43,587 bases of DNA from Clostridiales bacterium (GTDB lineage: Bacteria > Bacillota > Clostridia > Oscillospirales > Oscillospiraceae). The position numbers and the translations under genes are program-made. Below the pieces are notes generated by a model that worked only from the letters and a program-made list of their open reading frames with translations, had not been told where the DNA came from and searched no databases. The stretch covers positions 1-43,587 of the forward strand of contig JAHZBA010000024.1 in the NCBI GenBank assembly GCA_019423635.1. Reading direction: 5' to 3'. This document shows positions 7,360-12,533 of this stretch, one piece after another (within the stretch, counting starts at the first letter, position 1; every line of letters starts with the position of its first letter).

Positions 7360-8373
7360 TCACTCCAGTCCGTTGGCCGCCAGGCGCATCATGGGGTCCA
7401 GCAGCGCCGTCTCCAGAAGGTAGATGGCCGGCTCCTCGCCCACGCGGACATACCGCCCGGACTTGTCCGGCAGGCGGGCCCCCACGGTCAACAGGAGCTC
7501 CGCCTCCTGGTCGTCTTGTGTGTAGGAGATCTTCACAACTGCCTGGGGGCTTTCAAAGCCGCAGATCTCCGCCGCCTCTTCCGAGGGGGCGTAGTCCACG
7601 CATTTTGTGAGCTTCAGCGCCGTCAGATCCTCCATCAGGGCGCGGACCGCGGGGTCGTCGGTGACGTTGGCCCCGTTGGCCCGCCAGGAGACCGTCCCGC
7701 CGCCGCTCTGGGCGGTGAGGGTGGTGGTCAGCAGAGCCGCGCCCTCCTCCGCCGGCGCGGGACCCTGGAGGGAGACGGAGCGCATCTCCGCCTCCGCCAG
7801 CGCCGGCAGCTCCGGCAGGCGGCACATGTCGTAGATGGGGACATCCAGCATCCGGCGCAGGGCCCCGTCAATGATGTAGACGGTGGTCTCATCGCCGTTC
7901 AGGCGCACATAGTCGCTGGCGCCGTCGGTGGTGGCCTTGCCGAAGAGGAGCGTGGTGACGCCGCCTCCGGCGGTGGCGGCGGTGAGGGAGACCGTGGCGT
8001 CGTCCATGCCGCTTCCCTCCAGGGCCGCCTGGTCCGTCAGCACCTGCTGCGGGCGCCAGTTGGTCAAAAACTCCAGAATGCCGGTCACGCCGGTCTCGTC
8101 CAGGGGGAAGTCCCCGTCGGCGTCCCAGCTCCAGAGCCCCTCGTCGCTCCGGGTGAAGGAGAGGGTGGTGGTGCCGTTGGTATAGCTGAGACTGGTGTAG
8201 ACGTTGGGGTCCGCGGCGATCAGGCCGTCCTCTCCGCTCATGGCGGCAAGACCCTCTTCCTCCTCCGCCCGGTGCTCCCGGTAGCGGATGCCCAGGACGA
8301 TCAGCAAAATGGCCGCCAGCACCAGCAAAATGGTGGTGAGAATGGTAATGGTCCGTCGTTCTCTCCAGGTCAT
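7360..8373 (-). CDS. DUF4340 membrane-anchored protein
   Basis: This 337-residue protein has one N-terminal membrane anchor (RTITILTTILLVLAAILLIVLGI) and a large exported domain with the DUF4340 pattern: short beta-rich units, WSWDADGDFPLDETGVTGILEFLTN, VRLNGDETTVYIIDGAL, ICGFESPQAVVKISY and VRVGEEPAIYLLE near the end. DUF4340 proteins are usually encoded beside gliding- or ABC-type exporters (GldA/GldG-like); none is present here. Instead it sits 100 bp upstream of a response regulator and kinase in the same direction, so it could belong to the sensing module or be its target. The GGAGGC ribosome-binding site before ATG 8373 is strong. Biochemical role unknown. Confidence 0.8.
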   Translation of the reverse strand: MTWRERRTITILTTILLVLAAILLIVLGIRYREHRAEEEEGLAAMSGEDGLIAADPNVYTSLSYTNGTTTLSFTRSDEGLWSWDADGDFPLDETGVTGILEFLTNWRPQQVLTDQAALEGSGMDDATVSLTAATAGGGVTTLLFGKATTDGASDYVRLNGDETTVYIIDGALRRMLDVPIYDMCRLPELPALAEAEMRSVSLQGPAPAEEGAALLTTTLTAQSGGGTVSWRANGANVTDDPAVRALMEDLTALKLTKCVDYAPSEEAAEICGFESPQAVVKISYTQDDQEAELLLTVGARLPDKSGRYVRVGEEPAIYLLETALLDPMMRLAANGLE

Positions 8374-8432
8374 AGGAAGCCTCCTTCCTCACGCGCCTTC
8401 CGGCGCAGAGCTGTTGTCATCGATGTGATAGG

Positions 8433-8467
8433 AGTATACCACAGGCGGACGGGATTTGCAAATCCCG
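8433..8467 (-). promoter_or_regulatory. Promoter of the DUF4340 gene with palindromic operator
   Basis: On the minus strand TTGCAA (8456-8461), 17-bp spacer, TATACT (8433-8438). The -35 hexamer lies inside a perfect 18-bp palindrome, CGGGATTTGCAAATCCCG (8450-8467), placed where a repressor would block polymerase. Not followed by a T run, so it is not a terminator. Confidence 0.65.
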
Positions 8468-8559
8468 CCGGGAGGCGTCCGCGCCTTCTCATTTTTATTT
8501 TCCCACCGGCACCTGAAATCAGGCTGAAGGAAAAGATTCTGGAAACCGCCGCGAAGGAC

Positions 8560-8588
8560 TTGCCAAACCGCCGCCGGGCCGGTATAAT
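8560..8588 (+). promoter_or_regulatory. Promoter of the [FeFe]-hydrogenase gene
   Basis: TTGCCA (8560-8565), 17-bp spacer, TATAAT (8583-8588); predicted 5' leader of about 80 nt. Confidence 0.7.
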
Positions 8589-8676
8589 ACAGCTTGGCCG
8601 TGTATGATATTTTTCAAACAAAGGCCGCATCACAGCCGGACGGAATGCGACTGTCCGGCGGGTACGGAGGAACGCA

Positions 8677-10194
8677 ATGAGAGGTGTACACAGCGCAGTG
8701 GACGACATCCGCCGCGGCGTCTTCACGGAGGTGGCCAAGCTGGCCTACGAGGACGGCGATCTGGGGCGGGTGGACATGATCCCCTACAACATGATCTCCG
8801 GCGAGGTGGCCCATTACCGCCACGACGTCTTCCTGGAGCGGGCCGTGGTGGCCGCACGGGTGCGGCTGGCTCTGGGCATGGACCTCAACCCCAAGGGACC
8901 CCGGGCGCCCCTCAGCGCCCAGATTCACGAGGCAGCCGTGGACCAGAAGTACTTCGAGCTGCCCCTGGTAAACATCATTCCCTATGCCTGCAACGCCTGC
9001 CCTCCCAAGCAGATCCGCATCACGGACAGCTGCCAGGGCTGTCTCTCCCACCCCTGCATGAACGTCTGTCCCAAGGACGCCATCTATCTGGACAAGGACA
9101 AGCACTGCCACATTGACCAGGACAAGTGCATCAAGTGCGGCAAGTGCTTTAATCAGTGCCCCTACCGGGCCATTTCCAAAATCGACCGGCCCTGCGCCGC
9201 CGCCTGCGGCATGGACGCCATCGAGTCCGACGAGCTGGGCCGGGCCAAGATCAACTATGAAAAGTGTGTCTCCTGCGGCATGTGCCTTGTGAACTGCCCC
9301 TTCGGCGCCATCGCCGACAAGAGCCAGATCCTGCAGGTCATCAGCGCCATGAAGAAGGACGAGGAGGTCATCGCCTGCGTGGCGCCGGCCTTCGTGGGCC
9401 AGTTCGGCAAGGAGGCGACGCCGGCCAAGCTGAAGGCCGCCATGCGTGCGCTGGGCTTTGCGGACGTAGTGGAGGTGGCCATCGGCGCGGACCTCTGCAC
9501 CGTGGAGGAGGCCCAGGACTTCTTGGAGGAGGTGCCGGCCAGGCAGCCCTTCATGGGCACCAGCTGCTGCCCCGCCTGGTCCGTCATGGCCAAGACCCTC
9601 TTCCCGGAGTTCAAGGACTACATCTCCATGGCCCTGACGCCCATGGTCATCACCGCCCGCATGGTGAAGAAGGACCACCCCAGCGCCCGGATCTGCTTCG
9701 TCGGGCCGTGCTCGGCCAAGAAGCTGGAAGCCAACCGCCGCACGGTCCGCTCCGACGTGGACTTCGTGCTGACCTTTGAGGAGCTCCAGGGCATGTTTGA
9801 CGCCAAGGAGATCGACTTCAAGACGATTGAACCGGCCCCGGAGGACAACATGGACGAGGGCACCGGCATGGGCCGCGGCTTTGCCGTGGGCGGCGGCGTG
9901 GCGGCCGCGGTGGTGGAGGCCATCCGGCACATGGACCCGGGCCGGGAGGTTCCGATTGAGTACGGCGACGGTCTGCGGGAGTGCCGCAAAATGCTGGCCA
10001 TGGCCAAGGCCGGCAAGCGGGACGGCTACCTCCTGGAGGGCATGGCCTGTCCCGGCGGGTGCGTGGCCGGCGCGGGCACCATCCAGCCGGTGAAGCAGAG
10101 CGCGGCCAGCGTGCAGAAGTTCAAGGAATCTGCCTCCGAGCAGAGCTGCACCATAAGCCCGTTCCTGAACCGGCTCAAGGAAGTAGAAGAATAA
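8677..10194 (+). CDS. Monomeric group B-type [FeFe]-hydrogenase
   Basis: This 505-residue cytosolic enzyme catalyses H2 formation or oxidation with ferredoxin. H-cluster motifs: L1 TSCCPAW (295-301), L2 GPCSAKK (343-349), L3 EGMACPGGC (454-462). The ligands are therefore C297, C345, C458 and C462, and the proton-transfer Cys is C298. N-terminal Fe-S region: a Cys cluster around C119-C131, then C151/C154/C157/C161 and C197/C200/C203/C207. The L2 form (GPC rather than MPC) and the ~500-residue length fit the group B monomeric family of Clostridia. The start has an upstream GGAGG. No maturases (HydE, F, G) or bifurcating subunits are in the window, so it likely takes electrons from ferredoxin. 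Physiological direction is inferred. Confidence 0.95.
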   Translation: MRGVHSAVDDIRRGVFTEVAKLAYEDGDLGRVDMIPYNMISGEVAHYRHDVFLERAVVAARVRLALGMDLNPKGPRAPLSAQIHEAAVDQKYFELPLVNIIPYACNACPPKQIRITDSCQGCLSHPCMNVCPKDAIYLDKDKHCHIDQDKCIKCGKCFNQCPYRAISKIDRPCAAACGMDAIESDELGRAKINYEKCVSCGMCLVNCPFGAIADKSQILQVISAMKKDEEVIACVAPAFVGQFGKEATPAKLKAAMRALGFADVVEVAIGADLCTVEEAQDFLEEVPARQPFMGTSCCPAWSVMAKTLFPEFKDYISMALTPMVITARMVKKDHPSARICFVGPCSAKKLEANRRTVRSDVDFVLTFEELQGMFDAKEIDFKTIEPAPEDNMDEGTGMGRGFAVGGGVAAAVVEAIRHMDPGREVPIEYGDGLRECRKMLAMAKAGKRDGYLLEGMACPGGCVAGAGTIQPVKQSAASVQKFKESASEQSCTISPFLNRLKEVEE

Positions 10195-10199
10195 ACGGA

Positions 10200-10236
10200 A
10201 GGTCCCCCTGCCGCCGGCAGGGGGACCTGATTTTTT
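10200..10236 (+). terminator. Strong terminator after the hydrogenase gene
   Basis: 13-bp perfect stem AGGTCCCCCTGCC / GGCAGGGGGACCT (10200-10228) followed by GATTTTTTTG. Confidence 0.92.
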
Positions 10237-10267
10237 TGCCGGTTTTGAGGTGCGGTTTCGCGGGAAA

Positions 10268-10296
10268 TTGACAGGGCCGGAAATATCTGATAAACT
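10268..10296 (+). promoter_or_regulatory. Sense promoter, unit 1
   Basis: TTGACA (10268-10273), 17-bp spacer, TAAACT (10291-10296). Confidence 0.8.
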
Positions 10297-10363
10297 ATTC
10301 CCGGAAGGGAACTTCGCATCAAGCGCAGGCGGTTGGCTACGCCTCCTGAAAGGAGGTGAGCCT

Positions 10364-10441
10364 ATGCGTATCACATTACATATCGGGTCATTTACGATCA
10401 CGATTATTGTGAAAAGCAGAAACCGCCACCCTGCACGGTGA
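10364..10441 (+). CDS. 25-aa peptide, array unit 1
   Basis: The peptide starts MRITLHIGSFTITIIVKS and ends RNRHPAR: an alternating hydrophobic/polar stretch followed by a basic tail. GGAGGTG lies 5 nt before the ATG and is buried in a hairpin, GGCT-a-CGCCTCCT / AGGAGGTG-AGCC (10335-10362), which should limit translation. The last codons form the 5' arm of the terminator (10418-10449). Unit 1 lacks one A in the leader relative to units 2-5. The frame upstream is therefore not conserved, whereas the 25-codon frame is, which supports this start. Candidate toxin-like peptide of a type I system by layout; function not demonstrated. Confidence 0.75.
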   Translation: MRITLHIGSFTITIIVKSRNRHPAR

Positions 10442-10505
10442 CGGTTTCTTTATGAAATCGCTTTACCATTGTTAGGGCCAACCGCTTGCGGCGAGGGACC
10501 CTTCC
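10412..10505 (-). ncRNA. Predicted antisense RNA, unit 1
   Basis: The minus-strand promoter is TTGACA (10534-10539), 16-bp spacer, TAGAAT (10512-10517). The predicted ~90-nt RNA runs through the shared hairpin (AGAAACCG arms, 10418-10449) and ends at a short U run, overlapping the last part of the ORF. Confidence 0.65.
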
Positions 10506-10643
10506 ACTCACATTCTACCACATTCCCCGCGGATGTCAAGCCTGCCCGCAAGGACCGTTGCACAATTTCGTGCAAATACCGCGGGAGGGGCGGGATCTGT
10601 GGGGCTAGTCAACTCCGTACTATTTTTTACGGAGGAATGATCT

Positions 10644-11084
10644 ATGGAACACACCGAAAACCTTCAGCTCTCCCAGTGGGAGGCAAGCGACCGCATCCAG
10701 CGGCAGGACTTCAACAGCGACAACGCGAAACTCGACGCGGCCTTCGCCGGCCAGGCCGCCGCCCTGGCCTTAAAGGGCAACTGCCAGCTTTACAGCTATT
10801 CCTACACCGGCGACGGCCAGTGCGGCCAGAGCTACCGCAAGGTGCTCCAGTTCCCCTGGCCGCCGGATCTTATTCTGGTGGTGACCACATTCGGCTACCT
10901 CGTACCACTAGTCAGGGGGCTGAACTACTCCCGGTACGTGGGCAGCAACATCACTGACAACGTCTACGCCGCCTGGAGCGGCAACACCGTGCAGATCACC
11001 ACCAACAACTACTCGCAGCCCAACGGTTTTCTGAACAACAACGGCATGACCTATTACGTATTCGCCTTCCGCACCCTGGGGTGA
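10644..11084 (+). CDS. Orphan phage-tail-like protein
   Basis: This 146-residue protein has an N-terminal HTENLQLSQWEASDRIQRQDFNS followed by NAKLDAAFAGQAAALA. This N-terminal pattern (NL-x-LxxWExxDxIxxxDFNxDNxKLDxAL) is common in tail-fibre or tail-appendage proteins of Firmicutes phages and in genes near them. The C-terminal half is beta-rich and aromatic (SNITDNVYAAWSGNTVQITTNNYS, YYVFAFRTLG). No other phage gene is nearby. It lies between array units 1 and 2. GGAGGAA at 10631-10637 precedes the ATG but is partly sequestered by a hairpin (CTCCGTA 10613-10619 / TACGGAG 10628-10634). Probably a surface or tail-derived protein; domesticated or a prophage remnant. Confidence 0.75.
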   Translation: MEHTENLQLSQWEASDRIQRQDFNSDNAKLDAAFAGQAAALALKGNCQLYSYSYTGDGQCGQSYRKVLQFPWPPDLILVVTTFGYLVPLVRGLNYSRYVGSNITDNVYAAWSGNTVQITTNNYSQPNGFLNNNGMTYYVFAFRTLG

Positions 11085-11134
11085 TCCGGGCCGGGGGAGA
11101 AGGGCAGACGGTCCGCCCCTACAGGCCAGAACGG

Positions 11135-11163
11135 GGCCCGCCCTAATGGGGCGGGCCTTGCTC
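11135..11163. terminator. GC-rich hairpin after the tail-like gene
   Basis: GGCCCGCCC (11135-11143) / GGGCGGGCC (11149-11157) followed by TTGCTCTGTT. A related hairpin sits at 12471-12498, suggesting a dispersed terminator-type repeat. Confidence 0.6.
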
Positions 11164-11190
11164 TGTTCCGGTGTGAAGCCCTTGCGGAAA

Positions 11191-11219
11191 TTGACATCCT
11201 TCGTTCTTTTTGGTACAAT
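11191..11219 (+). promoter_or_regulatory. Sense promoter, unit 2
   Basis: TTGACA (11191-11196), 17-bp spacer, TACAAT (11214-11219). Confidence 0.85.
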
Positions 11220-11287
11220 ATTTTTGGAAGGGAACTTCGCATCAAGCGCAGGCGGTTGGCTACATCCTCCGAAAGGAGGTGAAGCCT

Positions 11288-11365
11288 ATGCGGATTACGT
11301 TACATATCGGACCCTACACGGTCACGATTACCGTAAAACGCAGAAACCGCCACTCGGGCAAGTGA
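11288..11365 (+). CDS. 25-aa peptide, array unit 2
   Basis: The peptide starts MRITLHIGPYTVTITVKR and ends RNRHSGK. Relative to unit 1, Arg2, Ile3, Thr4, Gly8 and Val16 use different codons for the same residue. The replacements elsewhere are mostly conservative (F/Y, I/V, S/R, R/K). The leader hairpin is weaker than in the other units: ATCCTCC replaces CGCCTCC opposite GGAGGTG, leaving 5 core base pairs plus the outer GGCT/AGCC. This copy may therefore be the most readily translated. Same promoter, ribosome-binding site, terminator and antisense arrangement as the other units. Confidence 0.75.
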   Translation: MRITLHIGPYTVTITVKRRNRHSGK

Positions 11366-11428
11366 CGGTTTCTTTTTAAAGAAGCTATAACCTAACCGGG
11401 CCAACCGCTTGCGGCGGGGGACCCTTCC
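11335..11428 (-). ncRNA. Predicted antisense RNA, unit 2
   Basis: The minus-strand promoter is TTGACA (11457-11462), 16-bp spacer, TAGAAT (11435-11440). The RNA would start near GGAAGGG, like the sense RNA, and end at the shared terminator. Confidence 0.65.
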
Positions 11429-11482
11429 ACTACCATTCTACCACATCTCCCGCGGATGTCAAGCCCGCGGTTTCCCTGGAAA

Positions 11483-11511
11483 TTGACAAAGCCCCAAACC
11501 TTTGATAAAAT
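11483..11511 (+). promoter_or_regulatory. Sense promoter, unit 3
   Basis: TTGACA (11483-11488), 17-bp spacer, TAAAAT (11506-11511). It lies back to back with the unit 2 antisense promoter. Confidence 0.85.
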
Positions 11512-11579
11512 AAATTTGGAAGGGAATTCCGCATCAAGCGCAGGCGGTTGGCTACGCCTCCCGAAAGGAGGTGAAGCCT

Positions 11580-11657
11580 ATGCGGATTACGTTACATATC
11601 GGACCCTACACGGTCACGATTACCGTAAAACGCAGAAACCGCCACTCGGGCAAGTGA
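11580..11657 (+). CDS. 25-aa peptide, array unit 3
   Basis: The amino-acid sequence is identical to unit 2 (starts MRITLHIGPYTVTITVKR, ends RNRHSGK), and the DNA is identical across the ORF, so this is a recent duplicate. Unlike unit 2, the leader keeps CGCCTCC facing GGAGGTG, giving the tight Shine-Dalgarno hairpin. GGAGGTG is 6 nt from the ATG. The terminator arms AGAAACCG / CGGTTTCT flank the stop codon and end in a T run. Same inferred role as the other copies. Confidence 0.75.
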   Translation: MRITLHIGPYTVTITVKRRNRHSGK

Positions 11658-11720
11658 CGGTTTCTTTTTAAAGAAGCTATAACCTAACCGGGCCAACCGC
11701 TTGCGGCGGGGGACCCTTCC
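11627..11720 (-). ncRNA. Predicted antisense RNA, unit 3
   Basis: The minus-strand promoter is TTGACA (11749-11754), 16-bp spacer, TAGAAT (11727-11732). Predicted ~94-nt RNA ending at the bidirectional terminator. Confidence 0.65.
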
Positions 11721-11774
11721 ACTACCATTCTACCACATCTCCCGCGGATGTCAAGCCCGCGGTTTCGCGAAAAA

Positions 11775-11803
11775 TTGACAGATGCCGCACATTCTGGTAC
11801 AAT
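11775..11803 (+). promoter_or_regulatory. Sense promoter, unit 4
   Basis: TTGACA (11775-11780), 17-bp spacer, TACAAT (11798-11803). Confidence 0.85.
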
Positions 11804-11872
11804 ATCCTCTGGAAGGGAATCCCGCATCAAGCGCAGGCGGTTGGCTACGCCTCCTGAAAGGAGGTGAAGCCT

Positions 11873-11950
11873 ATGCGTATCACATTACATGTCGGGTCAT
11901 TTACGATCACGATTATTGTGAAAAGCAGAAACCGCCACCCTGCACGGTGA
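11873..11950 (+). CDS. 25-aa peptide, array unit 4
   Basis: The peptide starts MRITLHVGSFTITIIVKS and ends RNRHPAR. It differs from unit 1 by Ile7Val only and so belongs to the unit 1 type, although it sits among units of the other type; this suggests copy shuffling or conversion. Its leader has the tight CGCCTCC/GGAGGTG hairpin and 6-nt spacing to the ATG. The T run after the terminator is shorter than in unit 3 (TTTCTAGAGC), so sense termination may be less efficient. Confidence 0.75.
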   Translation: MRITLHVGSFTITIIVKSRNRHPAR

Positions 11951-12018
11951 CGGTTTCTAGAGCCTTGCTCTAAATCCTAGCTTATCAGGGCCAACCGCTT
12001 GCGGCGGGGGACCCTTCC
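11921..12018 (-). ncRNA. Predicted antisense RNA, unit 4
   Basis: The minus-strand promoter is TTGACA (12047-12052), 16-bp spacer, TAGAAT (12025-12030). Ends at a short U run beyond the shared hairpin. Confidence 0.65.
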
Positions 12019-12072
12019 ACTAATATTCTACCACATCTCCCGCGGATGTCAAGCCCGCGGTTTCCCTGGAAA

Positions 12073-12101
12073 TTGACAAAGCCCCAAACCTTTGATAGAA
12101 T
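12073..12101 (+). promoter_or_regulatory. Sense promoter, unit 5
   Basis: TTGACA (12073-12078), 17-bp spacer, TAGAAT (12096-12101). The spacer is identical to that of unit 3. Confidence 0.85.
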
Positions 12102-12169
12102 AAACTCGGAAGGGAATCCCGCATCAAGCGCAGGCGGTTGGCTGCGCCTCCTGAAAGGAGGTGAAGCCT

Positions 12170-12247
12170 ATGCGGATTACGTTACATATCGGAGCCTACA
12201 CGGTCACGATCATCGTAAAACGCAGAAACCGCCACTCTGCCAAGTGA
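12170..12247 (+). CDS. 25-aa peptide, array unit 5
   Basis: The peptide starts MRITLHIGAYTVTIIVKR and ends RNRHSAK, intermediate between the two types. Across all five copies residues 1-6, Gly8, Thr11, Thr13-Ile14, Val16-Lys17 and Arg19-His22 are invariant. The Arg19-His22 codons double as a terminator arm, but the N-terminal codons do not, so their conservation with third-base changes points to selection on the peptide. The leader hairpin and GGAGGTG are intact. Confidence 0.75.
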   Translation: MRITLHIGAYTVTIIVKRRNRHSAK

Positions 12248-12311
12248 CGGTTTCTATTGACAGAAACTAACACCATGTAGAGGCCAACCGCTTGCGGCGG
12301 GGGACCCTTCC
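12217..12311 (-). ncRNA. Predicted antisense RNA, unit 5
   Basis: The minus-strand promoter is TTGACA (12340-12345), 16-bp spacer, TACAAT (12318-12323). A dispersed 115-bp repeat begins directly after the -35 element. Confidence 0.6.
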
Positions 12312-12345
12312 ATTTACATTGTACCACATTTCCCGCGGATGTCAA

Positions 12346-12460
12346 GTAGGGGCGGCTATCAGCCGCCCGTCTCCCCACGAACGCCGGACCTCCCCTTGGA
12401 CGGACGTTGATCCTCCATACCGGTTCTCCCGCGGGACGGGCGGATGATATCCGCCCCTAC
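12346..12460. repeat. Dispersed 115-bp palindromic-ended repeat, copy 1
   Basis: It begins GTAGGGGCGGCTATCAGCCG and ends GGATGATATCCGCCCCTAC. Each end is itself a hairpin, and the two ends are inverted copies. Nearly the same sequence recurs at 25312-25427, and a diverged one at 26885-27009. REP/BIME- or MITE-like; carries no gene. Confidence 0.85.
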
Positions 12461-12470
12461 AGGACAGAGC

Positions 12471-12498
12471 AAGGCCCGCCCCGGATGGGGCGGGCCTT
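12471..12498 (-). terminator. Terminator of the large SLH gene
   Basis: AAGGCCCGCCCC (12471-12482) / GGGGCGGGCCTT (12487-12498), 12-bp stem, 36 nt beyond the stop codon on the minus strand. Confidence 0.65.
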
Positions 12499-12533
12499 GG
12501 TTTGCTTAGGGGTGGGGAATTGCGGGGTGGGGA

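Larger units (their letters stand above)
10262..12345. repeat. Array of five small-ORF/antisense units
   Basis: Five ~270-bp units start near 10262, 11187, 11478, 11769 and 12067; units 2-5 are head-to-tail, and unit 1 is separated by the gene at 10644. Each contains, in order: sigma-A promoter, GGAAGGG leader, GGCGGTTGGC, a hairpin enclosing the Shine-Dalgarno, a 25-codon ORF, a bidirectional terminator, then GCCAACCGC...CCCTTCC and an opposing sigma-A promoter. The ends of each unit are thus imperfect inverted repeats. Units 1 and 4 form one sequence type, 2 and 3 a second, and 5 is intermediate. Confidence 0.93.

Noticed and set aside
8614..10401. A 595-codon minus-strand frame opposite the hydrogenase gene
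   Set aside because: The translation has no recognisable domain and is His/Ala/Gly-rich, while the other strand encodes all H-cluster motifs.
10250..12270. Longer 63-77-codon frames across each array leader
   Set aside because: In unit 1 the leader frame joins the short ORF, but in units 2-5 a one-base difference puts it out of frame. Only the 25-codon ORF has a positioned ribosome-binding site in every unit.
10262..12345. CRISPR array
   Set aside because: Repeats are ~270 bp with promoters and ORFs, not 24-40 bp direct repeats with unique spacers, and no cas gene is present.
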